A DNA stretch of 64,000 nt from a virus: positions 1 through 64,000 of IMG/VR virus record IMGVR_UViG_3300020180_000003; one strand, 5' to 3'. The stretch's first letter is position 1, and every line of letters starts with the position of its first letter. The position numbers and the translations under genes were made by a program. This document shows, one piece after another, positions 34,611-43,210 of this stretch. Below the pieces are notes generated by a model, which was given only the letters and a program-made list of their open reading frames with translations, was not told the DNA's origin and did no database searches.

Positions 34611-35783
34611 TTAGGCTGCGCTTGCCAATCTAACGGCCTCATTGCGAATATTGATTGCAGCGTTGCCGTCTCGTTCGTGTTCAGCCCCACAATCAGGACA
34701 AGCCCAGGTTCGTATTGACAATGGCAGTTCCTTGACCTTTTCACCACAATTAGAACAGGTCTTGCTGCTGGCGAACCAGCGATCTACAGCGATGACCTTG
34801 CCGCCAACAGAAATAGACTTGTATTGCAACTGTAGGCGCACTTGATACATGCCTGCATCGCTGACGGCTTTGGCTAATCGGCGATTCTTGACCATGCCTT
34901 TGATATTCAGGTCTTCCACTCCAATCAATCCATATTCGCCAACGATTTCCGTTGTCATCTTATGGGCATTATCCCTGCGAACGTCAGCAATGCTTGCATG
35001 TAGCTTGGCAATTTCCAGTTTTCGCTTTTGGTAGTTTCTCCCCTTCACGTCTGCATCACGCATTCGCTGAAACGACCGTTGCAGTTTTGCGAGCTTGCGT
35101 TGATGTTGTTTTAGCGCCTTGGGGTTGCGATAAACCACCCCGTCGCTAGTGACGGCCCGATACCTGATTCCCATATCAATCCCGACCGTCTTCGATATGT
35201 CGGCGGTCTGTTCAAGGTCGGCGACTTCGGACTGTACGGCAAGATACCAGTACCCGCCCGTGTAGCTGACGCGTCCGCCCAATACTTTCCCTTCAAAGCG
35301 CAAAGGTTCGGCCATATTAACGGCCCCGTCTGGGCAGCGTGAAATCATGACGCCGTGACCGTCAAACTTCATTCCGCCATTGTTAGCAAGTCCAAAGGAC
35401 GGCGTTACCTTGTCGCGTGACTTGAAGCGCGGCCAACCAAACGGCTTCCCGTCCTTGCGCGGTTTCCAGCCTACTGGTGCCTTCAAGGTGCCTTTTTTCC
35501 TTAGATCAAAGTATCGGCTGATCGAAGATTGTAAATCTTGAAAGGCGTACTGATTGGCGTAGGTTTGTACTTCTGCCACAAAAGGTGCAAATTCTTCCTG
35601 ATTGCGCCGACGATTAAACTCCTTCTTTAATTCTAGAATTTTGGGCTTCTCGCCACGTGTTAACCCGTTGTTGTATTCAGCCAACGCCCAGTTCCATGTA
35701 AAGCGGGCGATTCCTGCGCACTGCCAAAAGTAGCGAGCCTGTTCGTCAGTTGGGTTCAATCGTATTCTGTGCGCCCGAATCAT
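34611..35783 (-). CDS. tnpB: TnpB RNA-guided nuclease (IS200/IS605 family), apparently intact
   Basis: A 390-residue protein. It starts with MIRAHRIRLNPTDEQARYF, typical of OrfB N termini. The RuvC-like site is complete: Asp in VGIDMGIRY (about 203), Glu in IGVEDLNIKGM (about 289), Asp in ERDGNAAINI (about 372). A zinc ribbon CSNCG and CPDCG lies between. No tnpA transposase is next to it, as in IS1341-type solo elements. It sits between the CRISPR array and an RHH gene and cuts the leftward early region in two. Confidence 0.93.
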   Translation of the reverse strand: MIRAHRIRLNPTDEQARYFWQCAGIARFTWNWALAEYNNGLTRGEKPKILELKKEFNRRRNQEEFAPFVAEVQTYANQYAFQDLQSSISRYFDLRKKGTLKAPVGWKPRKDGKPFGWPRFKSRDKVTPSFGLANNGGMKFDGHGVMISRCPDGAVNMAEPLRFEGKVLGGRVSYTGGYWYLAVQSEVADLEQTADISKTVGIDMGIRYRAVTSDGVVYRNPKALKQHQRKLAKLQRSFQRMRDADVKGRNYQKRKLEIAKLHASIADVRRDNAHKMTTEIVGEYGLIGVEDLNIKGMVKNRRLAKAVSDAGMYQVRLQLQYKSISVGGKVIAVDRWFASSKTCSNCGEKVKELPLSIRTWACPDCGAEHERDGNAAINIRNEAVRLASAA

Positions 35784-35844
35784 CTAGAACTCCTATCCAC
35801 AATATCGCCAGAATGACTGTATGCCACCTAGATTTGATTTTATA

Positions 35845-36063
35845 CTATATTGCCGTGTATTCCGGTGTTGCGCTTGTTTCTAGCGCCTCTATGCGCTGTT
35901 CATGATTATCTAGTCGTTTCGCAATTGAGTCGTGGTGTCGATAATCACGAACAAACATTTCCACCAACGCGGCGCGTCCTTTGGTGCCTTCCACTTTACA
36001 AATCTTATCCATTGCATCTATCGTCTGTTGAGATAATCGCAATGACAAAGGTTTATTTGCCAC
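35845..36063 (-). CDS. Ribbon-helix-helix (CopG-type) regulator
   Basis: A 72-residue protein. The start GTG at 36063 has a perfect GGAGGCGAT ribosome site. The N-terminal NKPLSLRLSQQTIDAMDKI and the following helix fit a ribbon-helix-helix, followed by a short coiled coil (IAKRLDNHEQRIEALE). A promoter lies 40 bases upstream. It likely controls its own transcript. Confidence 0.72.
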   Translation of the reverse strand: MANKPLSLRLSQQTIDAMDKICKVEGTKGRAALVEMFVRDYRHHDSIAKRLDNHEQRIEALETSATPEYTAI

Positions 36064-36102
36064 ATCGCCTCCGTAGTCCGTTCGTATCACCATTTGGGCT
36101 AC

Positions 36103-36132
36103 ATTCTAACACGACTCCATCCCCCGTGTCAA
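36103..36132 (-). promoter_or_regulatory. Leftward sigma70-like promoter
   Basis: On the minus strand, TTGACA (36127-36132), 18 bases, TAGAAT (36103-36108), just before the RHH gene and tnpB. Confidence 0.6.
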
Positions 36133-36542
36133 GCACCAGTTTTCAATGGTGTCCGTTCTGTGCGGTTGTAGCATTCGTTGATGCGCGCCCGCAATGTTTC
36201 GCGCTCGGCATCGCTCAGTCGGAGCCAGGGTCGCACGCTTTGAGCGATGGTCGTTTCGATACGCGGTGCGGGGCGTTTCTCTGGGCGTGGCGACGCTCTG
36301 GCTTTTTTGCGCAGTGGCGGCTGGCGCGGCGTCCCGGCAATCTCCTGCTGTGTGCGGCGTTTCACGCAACCGCAACTCCGCACTTTGCCTTTAACAATGT
36401 CGGCGGCGGCCACGTTGCGCGTACCGCCACAATCGCAGAGGCATTCCCAGAGGATGCCGCCGCTTTTGTTTTTGCCGACCACGCGCACGGCTACCAGTTT
36501 CGTCGATCTCATCCCTGCTACGTTCAATGACTGCCTGATCAT
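36129..36542 (-). CDS. AP2-like DNA-binding protein
   Basis: A 137-residue protein with ATG at 36542 and an AAAGGGGC ribosome site. It has an AP2-type zinc-bearing core: GGILWECLCDCGGTRNVAAAD and VRSCGC. It then becomes basic and Pro-rich and ends with a helical SDAERETLRARINE. It resembles the DNA-binding half of AP2/HNH homing nucleases without the HNH part. Confidence 0.62.
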   Translation of the reverse strand: MIRQSLNVAGMRSTKLVAVRVVGKNKSGGILWECLCDCGGTRNVAAADIVKGKVRSCGCVKRRTQQEIAGTPRQPPLRKKARASPRPEKRPAPRIETTIAQSVRPWLRLSDAERETLRARINECYNRTERTPLKTGA

Positions 36543-37150
36543 TTCGTTTGCCCCTTTCGATACAATTTGAAACAATTACTACACATCGTTGTCAGCGGCC
36601 ACGCCCGTCGATCCCTGGCCGTCTGCGCTGTCACCCACTGCGCTTGCACCGACCGACCGCAAAGGCCCACGGTGCCCATATCGCGGCTGATGTGGATACG
36701 TGCCCCATTTCGCCCGATTAGCGCCCATTGCGGAGGCGCCGGAGGACAGACGCAGCCGTTGATGCACCCGCAGTCAGAACACACGATATCGGCGGCGGGT
36801 AGCTGTTCGCCGTAGACGTACCACGGCGCCGCAGCTAGTGTTTCGATATCGGCCAACACTGGCGCAAACTCCATGGAGCGGCCCACATTGTTGGCCGCGA
36901 ATAGGCCGCATAACATTTCGGCATAATGCCGGCTCGCGATCGGATCGGGCCCAACCGGGATGACTGGCACACACCGGCCTGGATGTTGGGCATTGGTGTA
37001 GCGTCGGCCCTCCTTCTCCAGCGACGTACCGCCACTAATTGCCGACAGAGGCCAGCGAATTTCGACAATCCAGAACAGCCGGTGCAATTCGTTCTGACGA
37101 GATGCCCCGGCGATGACTTTGCGCTGGAAGGTGTTAGTCTGGGTTGACAT
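36539..37150 (-). CDS. Cys-rich hypothetical protein
   Basis: A 203-residue protein with a four-Cys zinc-ribbon-like group CSDCGCINGCVC (about 123-134) and a late CSNCFKLYRKG. The N-terminal half is alpha/beta. It is coupled to the genes on both sides (ATGA type). I do not recognise the family. Confidence 0.62.
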   Translation of the reverse strand: MSTQTNTFQRKVIAGASRQNELHRLFWIVEIRWPLSAISGGTSLEKEGRRYTNAQHPGRCVPVIPVGPDPIASRHYAEMLCGLFAANNVGRSMEFAPVLADIETLAAAPWYVYGEQLPAADIVCSDCGCINGCVCPPAPPQWALIGRNGARIHISRDMGTVGLCGRSVQAQWVTAQTARDRRAWPLTTMCSNCFKLYRKGQTK

Positions 37151-37908
37151 CAGTTATACGCTCCGTCCCCGGCATCCTGTAGCATGTCGGCGTTTGGTGT
37201 GCAGCGCTCTGTTTGCGCCGTCGCCTTCGCTGCGAGTGCCGCTTTGATTGCCTCCAACTCGGCAACCTCGGCTTTGCGTTCGGCGGCCAGCGTTGCTAGC
37301 GCTGCTTCTAGTATGGCGATCTGTGAGTCCTTCGCTGCGAGGGCTGCTTCGTACTCTTTTCGCATTTCAAACACTGGTGTAAGTAGATCGTAAATCTGGT
37401 TATCGCTCCATAGTGTTTCAGTCATTTTGCAATTCCCCTTTTTATGGTGACAAGCATGTAAATCGTTCGCGTCCGTGACGTGGGCTAGCGAATCAACAAT
37501 CTGCTGCAAGTACTGAGCCGTCGCGAATCCTGTCGGTATGCGGAACACACGGTATCCGAGTAGCGTGGCGGTGTTGTATTTTACGCAATCCTCGACAAAT
37601 CCTTTTCCCCGTGTGTGCCTTCCGCCTGTCCATACTCCGCCCTCGAGTTCAATCAGCCATTTGCCTGTCGCTGTTTCACAGTAATAATCCGCGTGCCACT
37701 TTCGCCACTCACAGAAGCGAAACTCCGGCGTAAGCGCTGGCCCGCCCAATGTGCGCCACACCGCCTCGAACTGCATAGCGAAGTTGCGGCGCTGCTCCGC
37801 CTCTAACCGCTTGCGGGCCTGCGTCTTGTCTTCCTTCGGCGGCGCGGCTAGGTGTTTGTTGGCGGCGTATACTTCGTCGCTGACCTCAACTCCGAATAGA
37901 TGGGGCAT
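37150..37908 (-). CDS. PD-(D/E)XK nuclease with C-terminal coiled coil
   Basis: A 252-residue protein. The N-terminal 160 residues show a Vsr/DUF559-like nuclease: WRKWHADYYCETATGKWLIELEGG, then W, GRHTRGKGFVEDCVKYN and LLGYRVFRI. That gives an Asp, a Glu in IELEGG and a late Lys/Tyr helix. A Cys/His-rich joint (HACHHKKGNC) leads to a coiled coil. An in-frame ATG at 37425 has its own strong AAGGGGAATTGC ribosome site, so a separate 91-residue coiled-coil protein may also be made. A role in replication or recombination intermediates is likely from context. Confidence 0.72.
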   Translation of the reverse strand: MPHLFGVEVSDEVYAANKHLAAPPKEDKTQARKRLEAEQRRNFAMQFEAVWRTLGGPALTPEFRFCEWRKWHADYYCETATGKWLIELEGGVWTGGRHTRGKGFVEDCVKYNTATLLGYRVFRIPTGFATAQYLQQIVDSLAHVTDANDLHACHHKKGNCKMTETLWSDNQIYDLLTPVFEMRKEYEAALAAKDSQIAILEAALATLAAERKAEVAELEAIKAALAAKATAQTERCTPNADMLQDAGDGAYN

Positions 37909-37931
37909 GGGTTGGCACCTTCTTTCGCTGA

Positions 37932-39335
37932 TTATCGATTTAGGCTAGTCACGTCAAACCCAGCCGGCAAGTCACCAACACGGTAGCATTCACCACGAAA
38001 CACTTGGTGGAATGTTTTCGTAGCACCTCGGTTTTGCTTGTCAATGCGCAGCGTAGCGATAGGCGAATAGTCGCCTTCTTCGGCAATCTTGGTGGGACCG
38101 TCCCACTGCCCGCCGACGCCGACAATCTGGCGCGTGAGAATCATCACAAGCTGCGCCCGTTGCGACTTTTTGCCACTGCCATCAATCGATTGGCGAGTCT
38201 GGATCTTGCCCTGCTCCTGCATAGACTTGTTGCCTTGCGTGGCTGTGAAGATCGGAATACCGGCTTTCTCGGCAAAGTTCTTAAGCATGTTCATGTTGTC
38301 GCCTTCGCGCAGATACTGATTATTGCCGTACAATTGTAGCTGTCGGCGATCCGGTTCGCATTTGTCGATGTAGTCCAGTACGACTGATTCGCATTCACCT
38401 TCGTCTGCCAACTTCTGCAACTCACGAATCACCTCGGACATTGACCAGCCCGGAGCGTGCGTGTAATGCAGATTATCTGCCCAATCACTCATTTGCCGTT
38501 CCGCTTCCAACATAGCTGCAATCTGCTGTTGCGTTAGGTTGCCATCTTCGATAGCAGCTAGTGGCACGCTTGAATGTCGAGCCATGCGCCGGTCCAGCTT
38601 ATACTGGTGATCATCTTCCAAGTGGACCATCACAACCTTGTTGTTGCGTTTGGCCCAATGTTCGGCAATCCATTCCAGATAGGTTGATTTGCCTACGCCG
38701 TCCGGCGCTGCGAGCACGGCCACCAGTCCAGACCGTAATGGACGAACGTAATCATTCCATGACTTCCACGGCCAGTTAAAGCGCTGAGACAATCCCGACT
38801 CGGCCTCTAGTCTGCGATCCTTGACTGACTCACGGTGACTGTCGATTGTCTGCCAACCGTACAGCGTTGCACCACGATCCGTCTTAGGGGCCAGCGTCTG
38901 CAATCGTTCCTGCGCGGCCGTAAATAATTCATCAGGTGCCGGATTCGACTTGAGTTCGTCTACCATCCAGTAAGCGAAGTCTCCGGCGCTACGGAGCCAA
39001 GCCAGGCGCTTGACAGTACCAGCGTAGGCCACGGCGCGCCGTGCATCGCCAGACAATCCAGCCACAAAATCTGCGCTAACGATTGTTGCGATCTTGTGTT
39101 CACGCGCCATGTTACTGCACTCGGTAGCGATAGCCTGTGCGTCAATCGCCTCTACGCTGTTGAGTAAACTTTTAATCGCCAAAAAAATCAGCTTGTGCTT
39201 ATCGTTGGCAAAATCGGCAGAGTCCAGCATTTCAGCCAACTGTGTTGCTTGATCGACGTTGTCACGCATAGCTGCCAGTGTAGTTGATTCGGCTGTCGGG
39301 TGAATCAGGTTTTCAAAAACAGGTTTTGTTTTCAT
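37932..39335 (-). CDS. Replicative DNA helicase, DnaB-like
   Basis: A 467-residue protein. The N-terminal region is like the DnaB N domain (helical, about 1-150). The RecA-like motor has Walker A AAPDGVGKST (about 210) and Walker B ESVVLDYID (about 325). A late TATQGNKSM and a C-terminal beta region also fit the DnaB family. The neighbouring initiator-like gene suggests the two act together to open the origin and load the helicase. Confidence 0.87.
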   Translation of the reverse strand: MKTKPVFENLIHPTAESTTLAAMRDNVDQATQLAEMLDSADFANDKHKLIFLAIKSLLNSVEAIDAQAIATECSNMAREHKIATIVSADFVAGLSGDARRAVAYAGTVKRLAWLRSAGDFAYWMVDELKSNPAPDELFTAAQERLQTLAPKTDRGATLYGWQTIDSHRESVKDRRLEAESGLSQRFNWPWKSWNDYVRPLRSGLVAVLAAPDGVGKSTYLEWIAEHWAKRNNKVVMVHLEDDHQYKLDRRMARHSSVPLAAIEDGNLTQQQIAAMLEAERQMSDWADNLHYTHAPGWSMSEVIRELQKLADEGECESVVLDYIDKCEPDRRQLQLYGNNQYLREGDNMNMLKNFAEKAGIPIFTATQGNKSMQEQGKIQTRQSIDGSGKKSQRAQLVMILTRQIVGVGGQWDGPTKIAEEGDYSPIATLRIDKQNRGATKTFHQVFRGECYRVGDLPAGFDVTSLNR

Positions 39336-39347
39336 TTCGCCTATCTC

Positions 39348-40271
39348 CTAAATCGTTGCCATGTTGATACCAGTAACGTCCGTAACCGGCTTGCGATTAA
39401 TCAATTCCTGAGAATCACGCCAGCCATGCAAATACACGTCCAGCACGTTCGGATAGGATCGGAATGCCTTAATCGAACAATCTGCCGTCACCTGTCGCCA
39501 CTTGTCCAAGTCCGTCGCCTTTTCGTTCATGTCCCGGATTTGCGCGGCTGTCGGTACCCAGGCGAACGACTCTTTCCAAATCTCAATCTGTGTTTTGCCT
39601 GTGCCTTTCGGTAACAACCCTGCTTGAACCTGTCTAGGATCAAAAAGCGTTACCGTGCCTCTGATTTTTTCCGGTTTATGATTTGGTTGAGGAGCGCTTG
39701 GCGGCGTTTCCGTTGGCGGCGGCACTTCGCCGCTATTACCTTCTACTTCTACTTCCCTTAAACTTCTACTTACCTTAGGCTGGACTTTATCCGGAGTTAG
39801 TCCGGAGTTAGTCCGGAGTTTGTTTGGATTAGGTTCGGCACTTGTCCGCTGCTTGATTTCTTGTTCGTTTTTTACCTGCGCCGTAGGTGTATGACCAGTC
39901 AGTAGAAGTCCGGACGGTGAGCGCGTGTAGCCTGGTGGTGGGCCGAAGCCACTAGGTGCCTCGCGGTCGTAGCGCATTCCTTGCTGATTTTTGGCAAAGC
40001 CTACGAAAAACAGAACAACATCATCTTTATCTTCGTAGGAGACAACAAGACCTGCTGCAACTAATTCATCAATTAAGCCAGATATTTTAGGCATCAGTTC
40101 GGATCGGCGTGGACATGTCTGGGCCCACAAAAGCATTGGATCACCAAAGATTAAGCCGTCTCTGTCTAGGTGGGGAATCGTCTTTAGATAGACAAGCTCT
40201 GCTTCCAAGCTGAGTCCATTTAGCTTTTTGTCGGTTGCTACTGACTGACTTAACATTCTACCGCGTGCCAT
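39348..40271 (-). CDS. Replication initiator / DnaD-like helicase loader
   Basis: A 307-residue protein with an N-terminal winged-helix start common in phage replication proteins (MARGRMLSQSVATDKKLN, ELVYLKTIPHLDRDGLIFGDP). A Pro-rich low-complexity linker follows (about 120-200) that includes a Glu-Val repeat and Thr-Asn-Ser-Gly-Leu repeats, and a C-terminal helical domain. It lies just upstream of the helicase, as expected for a primosome or initiator protein. Confidence 0.72.
   Translation of the reverse strand: MARGRMLSQSVATDKKLNGLSLEAELVYLKTIPHLDRDGLIFGDPMLLWAQTCPRRSELMPKISGLIDELVAAGLVVSYEDKDDVVLFFVGFAKNQQGMRYDREAPSGFGPPPGYTRSPSGLLLTGHTPTAQVKNEQEIKQRTSAEPNPNKLRTNSGLTPDKVQPKVSRSLREVEVEGNSGEVPPPTETPPSAPQPNHKPEKIRGTVTLFDPRQVQAGLLPKGTGKTQIEIWKESFAWVPTAAQIRDMNEKATDLDKWRQVTADCSIKAFRSYPNVLDVYLHGWRDSQELINRKPVTDVTGINMATI
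39739..39814. repeat. Low-complexity repeats in the initiator linker
   Basis: A TTCTAC tract (39741-39756) and an 11-bp GGAGTTAGTCC repeat (about 39791-39812) lie close together in the linker coding region. Confidence 0.7.
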
Positions 40272-40273
40272 AA

Positions 40274-40522
40274 TTATGCCTCTCTCGCGCTTATAATCAC
40301 GTCTATCCAGGCACGTTCTAGCGCTGCCTGTTCTGCAACTTCGTCTAGCGCTGGCGGTTCGGTAGGCAGTCGTGCAACGTCTTCATCGGTGGCCGAACCT
40401 AACGACTTTCCGCAATCATCGCATTGATACAGGTTGAGTGACAAATGCTCCGGGCCTGTATCAATGCCTAGATCGTAAATTCCTTCATAGGTGACAATCG
40501 TTGTGTGTTTATGTTTGCACAT
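40274..40522 (-). CDS. Small zinc-ribbon protein
   Basis: An 82-residue protein with CKHKH at the N terminus and YQCDDCGKSLG in the middle, which together can form a zinc site. The C-terminal half is acidic and helical. It is close-packed with its neighbours. Function unknown. Confidence 0.62.
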   Translation of the reverse strand: MCKHKHTTIVTYEGIYDLGIDTGPEHLSLNLYQCDDCGKSLGSATDEDVARLPTEPPALDEVAEQAALERAWIDVIISAREA

Positions 40523-40718
40523 GGTTTTCTACTTCTCTCAGGAATGCGTCATAGCATTCTAGCATCCATTCAGTGTCAACGTGTTTAGCTAGATAGCGGC
40601 CAGCAGCGGCGGGGTCTGTGGGTAGCTGATAGCGCCGCGTCTTGTCTGGGTCAATGATCCCGGCTGCAATGGCGGCGGCTCTTGCGCTGCGATATTCGCC
40701 CCGCTTCATTCCTTCCAA
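40509..40718 (-). CDS. C-terminal part of a frame-split DNA-binding-type protein
   Basis: The frame reads EGMKRGEYRSARAAAIAAGI and runs to a short acidic end. The product of the next gene to the right (40651-41169) ends with YLTARIARDNPDIL before its frame goes off into GRNEAGR. Joined, they give the phrase ARIARDNPDIL-EGMKRGEYRSARAAAIAAG, which is the usual continuous pattern in this protein type. A one-base +1 shift at the CTT-G-GAA around 40717 would join them. On its own this frame could start only at TTG 40718 or ATG 40709. Confidence 0.62.
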   Translation of the reverse strand: MEGMKRGEYRSARAAAIAAGIIDPDKTRRYQLPTDPAAAGRYLAKHVDTEWMLECYDAFLREVENHVQT

Positions 40719-41169
40719 GAATGTCCGGATTATCGCGGGCTATGCGGGCGGTCAGGTATTTGGCGTTATCACCTCTTTGTTTAATCGAATCAAGGTGATA
40801 ATCATTACCTTGATTATTGCATTCATCCAACTGTCTGTCGCCACCATTTACCGCTAATGGCTGCGCAGTCTCGGCCAGCGTCTGCGTTGTCTTGCGCTGA
40901 GTGACTTCAATGTTTATGGATATCTTAGTCTTGCCCAGCCCGCTAGGCGGCGGCGCTGCACAGAATTCATCGAAGGAAGAAAAGCCAAGTGCTTGGTAGC
41001 CAGACTTTTCTTCCATCAGCTTGATCATGCCTTCGAGGTGATCCGCGCTACTTTCCACATTGTGAAGGGCAGACAAGATTTCTCCTTTTACTGCCACTGC
41101 CCAAGATCGGCTACCTGGCTTTGCAGCTAGGTCGCCAACCTCATCCATTGTGATTGTTCTGTTGGACAT
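40651..41169 (-). CDS. DNA-binding-type phage protein, N-terminal part of a frame-split gene
   Basis: A 172-residue protein with ATG at 41169 and an AAAAGGTACC ribosome site. Helical first half (SRSWAVAVKGEILSALHNVE), a Pro-rich turn and then a basic end that belongs to the wrong frame from about residue 153. See the neighbouring 40509-40718 frame. Function is unknown. The continuous form occurs in plasmid or phage ParB/replication-linked proteins, by my recollection. Confidence 0.6.
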   Translation of the reverse strand: MSNRTITMDEVGDLAAKPGSRSWAVAVKGEILSALHNVESSADHLEGMIKLMEEKSGYQALGFSSFDEFCAAPPPSGLGKTKISINIEVTQRKTTQTLAETAQPLAVNGGDRQLDECNNQGNDYHLDSIKQRGDNAKYLTARIARDNPDILGRNEAGRISQRKSRRHCSRDH

Positions 41170-41234
41170 TGACCGGGTACCTTTTCTGCAAATACGCCCA
41201 CACCGCACCGAGTTCACTTTCGGTCATAACGTTC

Positions 41235-41744
41235 CTATCCGCCCTTGCGCCGCTTTTCCATTTCGTCCAACTTGCCCCACTCCGCCATCATGATTTCGCA
41301 ATAGTTACGTCCCTTGCGTCGCCAAAATGCCCGTGCAACTTTGGATGGATCAGTGGTTTCCACACCGCTGGCGCTGTTGGCAAATTCAAACCATTGCTTG
41401 ACAAGCCAGCGCAACTTTTCGATATCTGCGTCTTCATAGAGAATATCCTTAAATGGGGTATATAGATGAATGGTTTCGATCTCTTTGTCGCTACCCCAAA
41501 TGATCATTACCGTATGCCCATCGTCAACCAGGCTCATCATCGTCATCATTTGCCCTATCGGGACGGGCGCTCCTGGTTGCTTTGTTTCCAAAAATAATTT
41601 ACGCCCGCGTCGCTCGACGCAACCATCAATGTCTGTTGGGCTGATCTTGGTTGTACCAAAGCAGCCTTCCAAGATGCTCCAATCCCACACGCCGCGATCA
41701 TAAGATGCCATATTTCGGATTTGACCGCGCTTAATTTGCGCCAA
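41235..41744 (-). CDS. PD-(D/E)XK-type nuclease
   Basis: A 169-residue protein. The pattern DWSILEGCFGTTKISPTDIDGCVERRG and LFLETKQPG gives Asp, then Glu-x-Lys, the PD-(D/E)XK core of resolvase- or exonuclease-like enzymes, followed by a Gln-rich turn and HTVMIIWG. The TTG at 41744 has a GGGGGTG ribosome site inside the end of the methylase gene, so it is the likely start. It may act in recombination with SSB and ERF. Confidence 0.72.
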   Translation of the reverse strand: MAQIKRGQIRNMASYDRGVWDWSILEGCFGTTKISPTDIDGCVERRGRKLFLETKQPGAPVPIGQMMTMMSLVDDGHTVMIIWGSDKEIETIHLYTPFKDILYEDADIEKLRWLVKQWFEFANSASGVETTDPSKVARAFWRRKGRNYCEIMMAEWGKLDEMEKRRKGG

Positions 41745-41747
41745 GAT

Positions 41748-43019
41748 TCACCCCCGAATCACCCCTACGAAACCGAACGATCTAAATTCATCCGAAAAGT
41801 CACTTTTCTTTGTGCCAAAATATAGAATTGCTTGCCCTTGCAGAGGTGCGCCTGTTTCACCATCTGGTCGCCAGAATCTCACTCGGCTTTTTGGGAAACA
41901 AACGCAAGTTGCCATGCGCGCCATGCGCTGAAACCAGGCTGTCTCAGTAGCGTTATTGACTAACACGATAGCCTCTGTCACGTCGCCAGCCTGATAGTGA
42001 TTACACAGCTTTTTAGAAAATCGCCCAACGAGATCGGAAGAATAGGGCGGGTTCATCCACACCTTGCCTGTCCATTCTTGCGTTAGCCCATCGTCATCTA
42101 CCGTGTAAAATTCGCCAGCCTGTACAATTGTGTTGGCAATCTCTGACGTTGCTGGATCTAAGTCAATTCTCCCCAACACGCGGCGCGCAGATTCGACATA
42201 TTCCCTCGGCGTGTACCATTCATTATTGCCGGAGTTATTCGCGACGTGTGGCTTGGATGACTCGTGTGCCCTGACATCTGGTGATATGTTGCAATAAGGA
42301 CAATAGGGAAGATCCGCTATCCATAGCTTACTGCAAACTCCGCACTGCTTCGTATCACCACGCTGCTTGTAATTGCCGGATACCCCCACTATTACCGGAG
42401 AGAACGCCCAGGGATCATCGTTATATTCGCCGCCATCATAGTTGCCGCCATCCTCGGCTAATGCTTCGGCTTCCTGATCGTATGTATCGCCGCTGTCGTG
42501 CGTGCCGTTGGTGCGCGGCGCATTGCGTTCTGGATTGTCGAATTGTGGTTCGACGGTGGTGTCTTCAACTGGCTGTATCTGCTTGAGGTTGGCTTCGTAC
42601 TCACGAGCGGACTCAAGTAGATCACGGCTACTTAGGTTGTGATCAATGGCGTAGCTAAGTAAAGAGCGTTGGGTATCTTCATCAAATTTTGCAACATGCC
42701 AATGGTGTGTCCATGATAGTTTCTCTGTGCGCACAGAGAAATGTACGTTGCGAGAGGTGTATGAATAATTCATCAAATTTTGCAACGTATTGCCCGTGAC
42801 CTCAATCGCTTGGGTATACTTGTCGCCCCAGCGATTTTCCCCCTCGTTTATCCAATCGCCAAGCCACCAGTTTTTTGCACTGTCAATGTACCTGAATCTT
42901 TCTCCAACATCTGTCCACTGATCGTAAGTCATGTTGGCTGGGGGTTGCCACGATACAGCGTCAATGACGCCGTAATTAGAAAGTAATTCGTCTAGATTCG
43001 ATTTAGCTAGGTGCTTCAC
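41748..43019 (-). CDS. Dam-like N6-adenine DNA methyltransferase with fused DNA-binding N terminus
   Basis: A 423-residue protein in three parts. Residues about 1-150 look like a plasmid-type DNA-binding module (SAKNWWLGDWINEGENRWGDKY, then a helical region). A CGVCSKLW...CPYCN zinc ribbon is at about 225-242. The last 160 residues are a phage Dam-type methylase: NEWYTPREYVESARRVLG, DLDPATSEIAN, KVWMNPPYSS (about 321-330). The catalytic NPPY is intact. The enzyme probably protects phage DNA; the fused front may choose the sites. Confidence 0.85.
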   Translation of the reverse strand: MKHLAKSNLDELLSNYGVIDAVSWQPPANMTYDQWTDVGERFRYIDSAKNWWLGDWINEGENRWGDKYTQAIEVTGNTLQNLMNYSYTSRNVHFSVRTEKLSWTHHWHVAKFDEDTQRSLLSYAIDHNLSSRDLLESAREYEANLKQIQPVEDTTVEPQFDNPERNAPRTNGTHDSGDTYDQEAEALAEDGGNYDGGEYNDDPWAFSPVIVGVSGNYKQRGDTKQCGVCSKLWIADLPYCPYCNISPDVRAHESSKPHVANNSGNNEWYTPREYVESARRVLGRIDLDPATSEIANTIVQAGEFYTVDDDGLTQEWTGKVWMNPPYSSDLVGRFSKKLCNHYQAGDVTEAIVLVNNATETAWFQRMARMATCVCFPKSRVRFWRPDGETGAPLQGQAILYFGTKKSDFSDEFRSFGFVGVIRG

Positions 43020-43028
43020 TGTTGATCC

Positions 43029-43205
43029 TTATTCCTCTACCGGCTTGCAATCGGCAGCGTTCTGAATGCTACGAATGCGATTAATTTCGGCGGACAGCAG
43101 GCGATCAACAATATCAAGCATTCTTTCGCCTGTCTCAGCATGAATGCGTCGCAAATTTTGCAACGCGTCCGTATAAATTCGCGTATGTGTTGATTCTTTT
43201 ATCAT
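43029..43205 (-). CDS. Ribbon-helix-helix-type regulator, possibly leaderless
   Basis: A 58-residue protein (MIKESTHTRIYTDALQ, then two helices) that fits a ribbon-helix-helix. The promoter -10 box ends only six bases before the ATG, so transcription should begin at the ATG itself. An imperfect palindrome GTATACctcgATATAC overlaps the promoter and could be its own operator. It precedes the methylase gene. Confidence 0.68.
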   Translation of the reverse strand: MIKESTHTRIYTDALQNLRRIHAETGERMLDIVDRLLSAEINRIRSIQNAADCKPVEE

Positions 43206-43210
43206 GAGTA

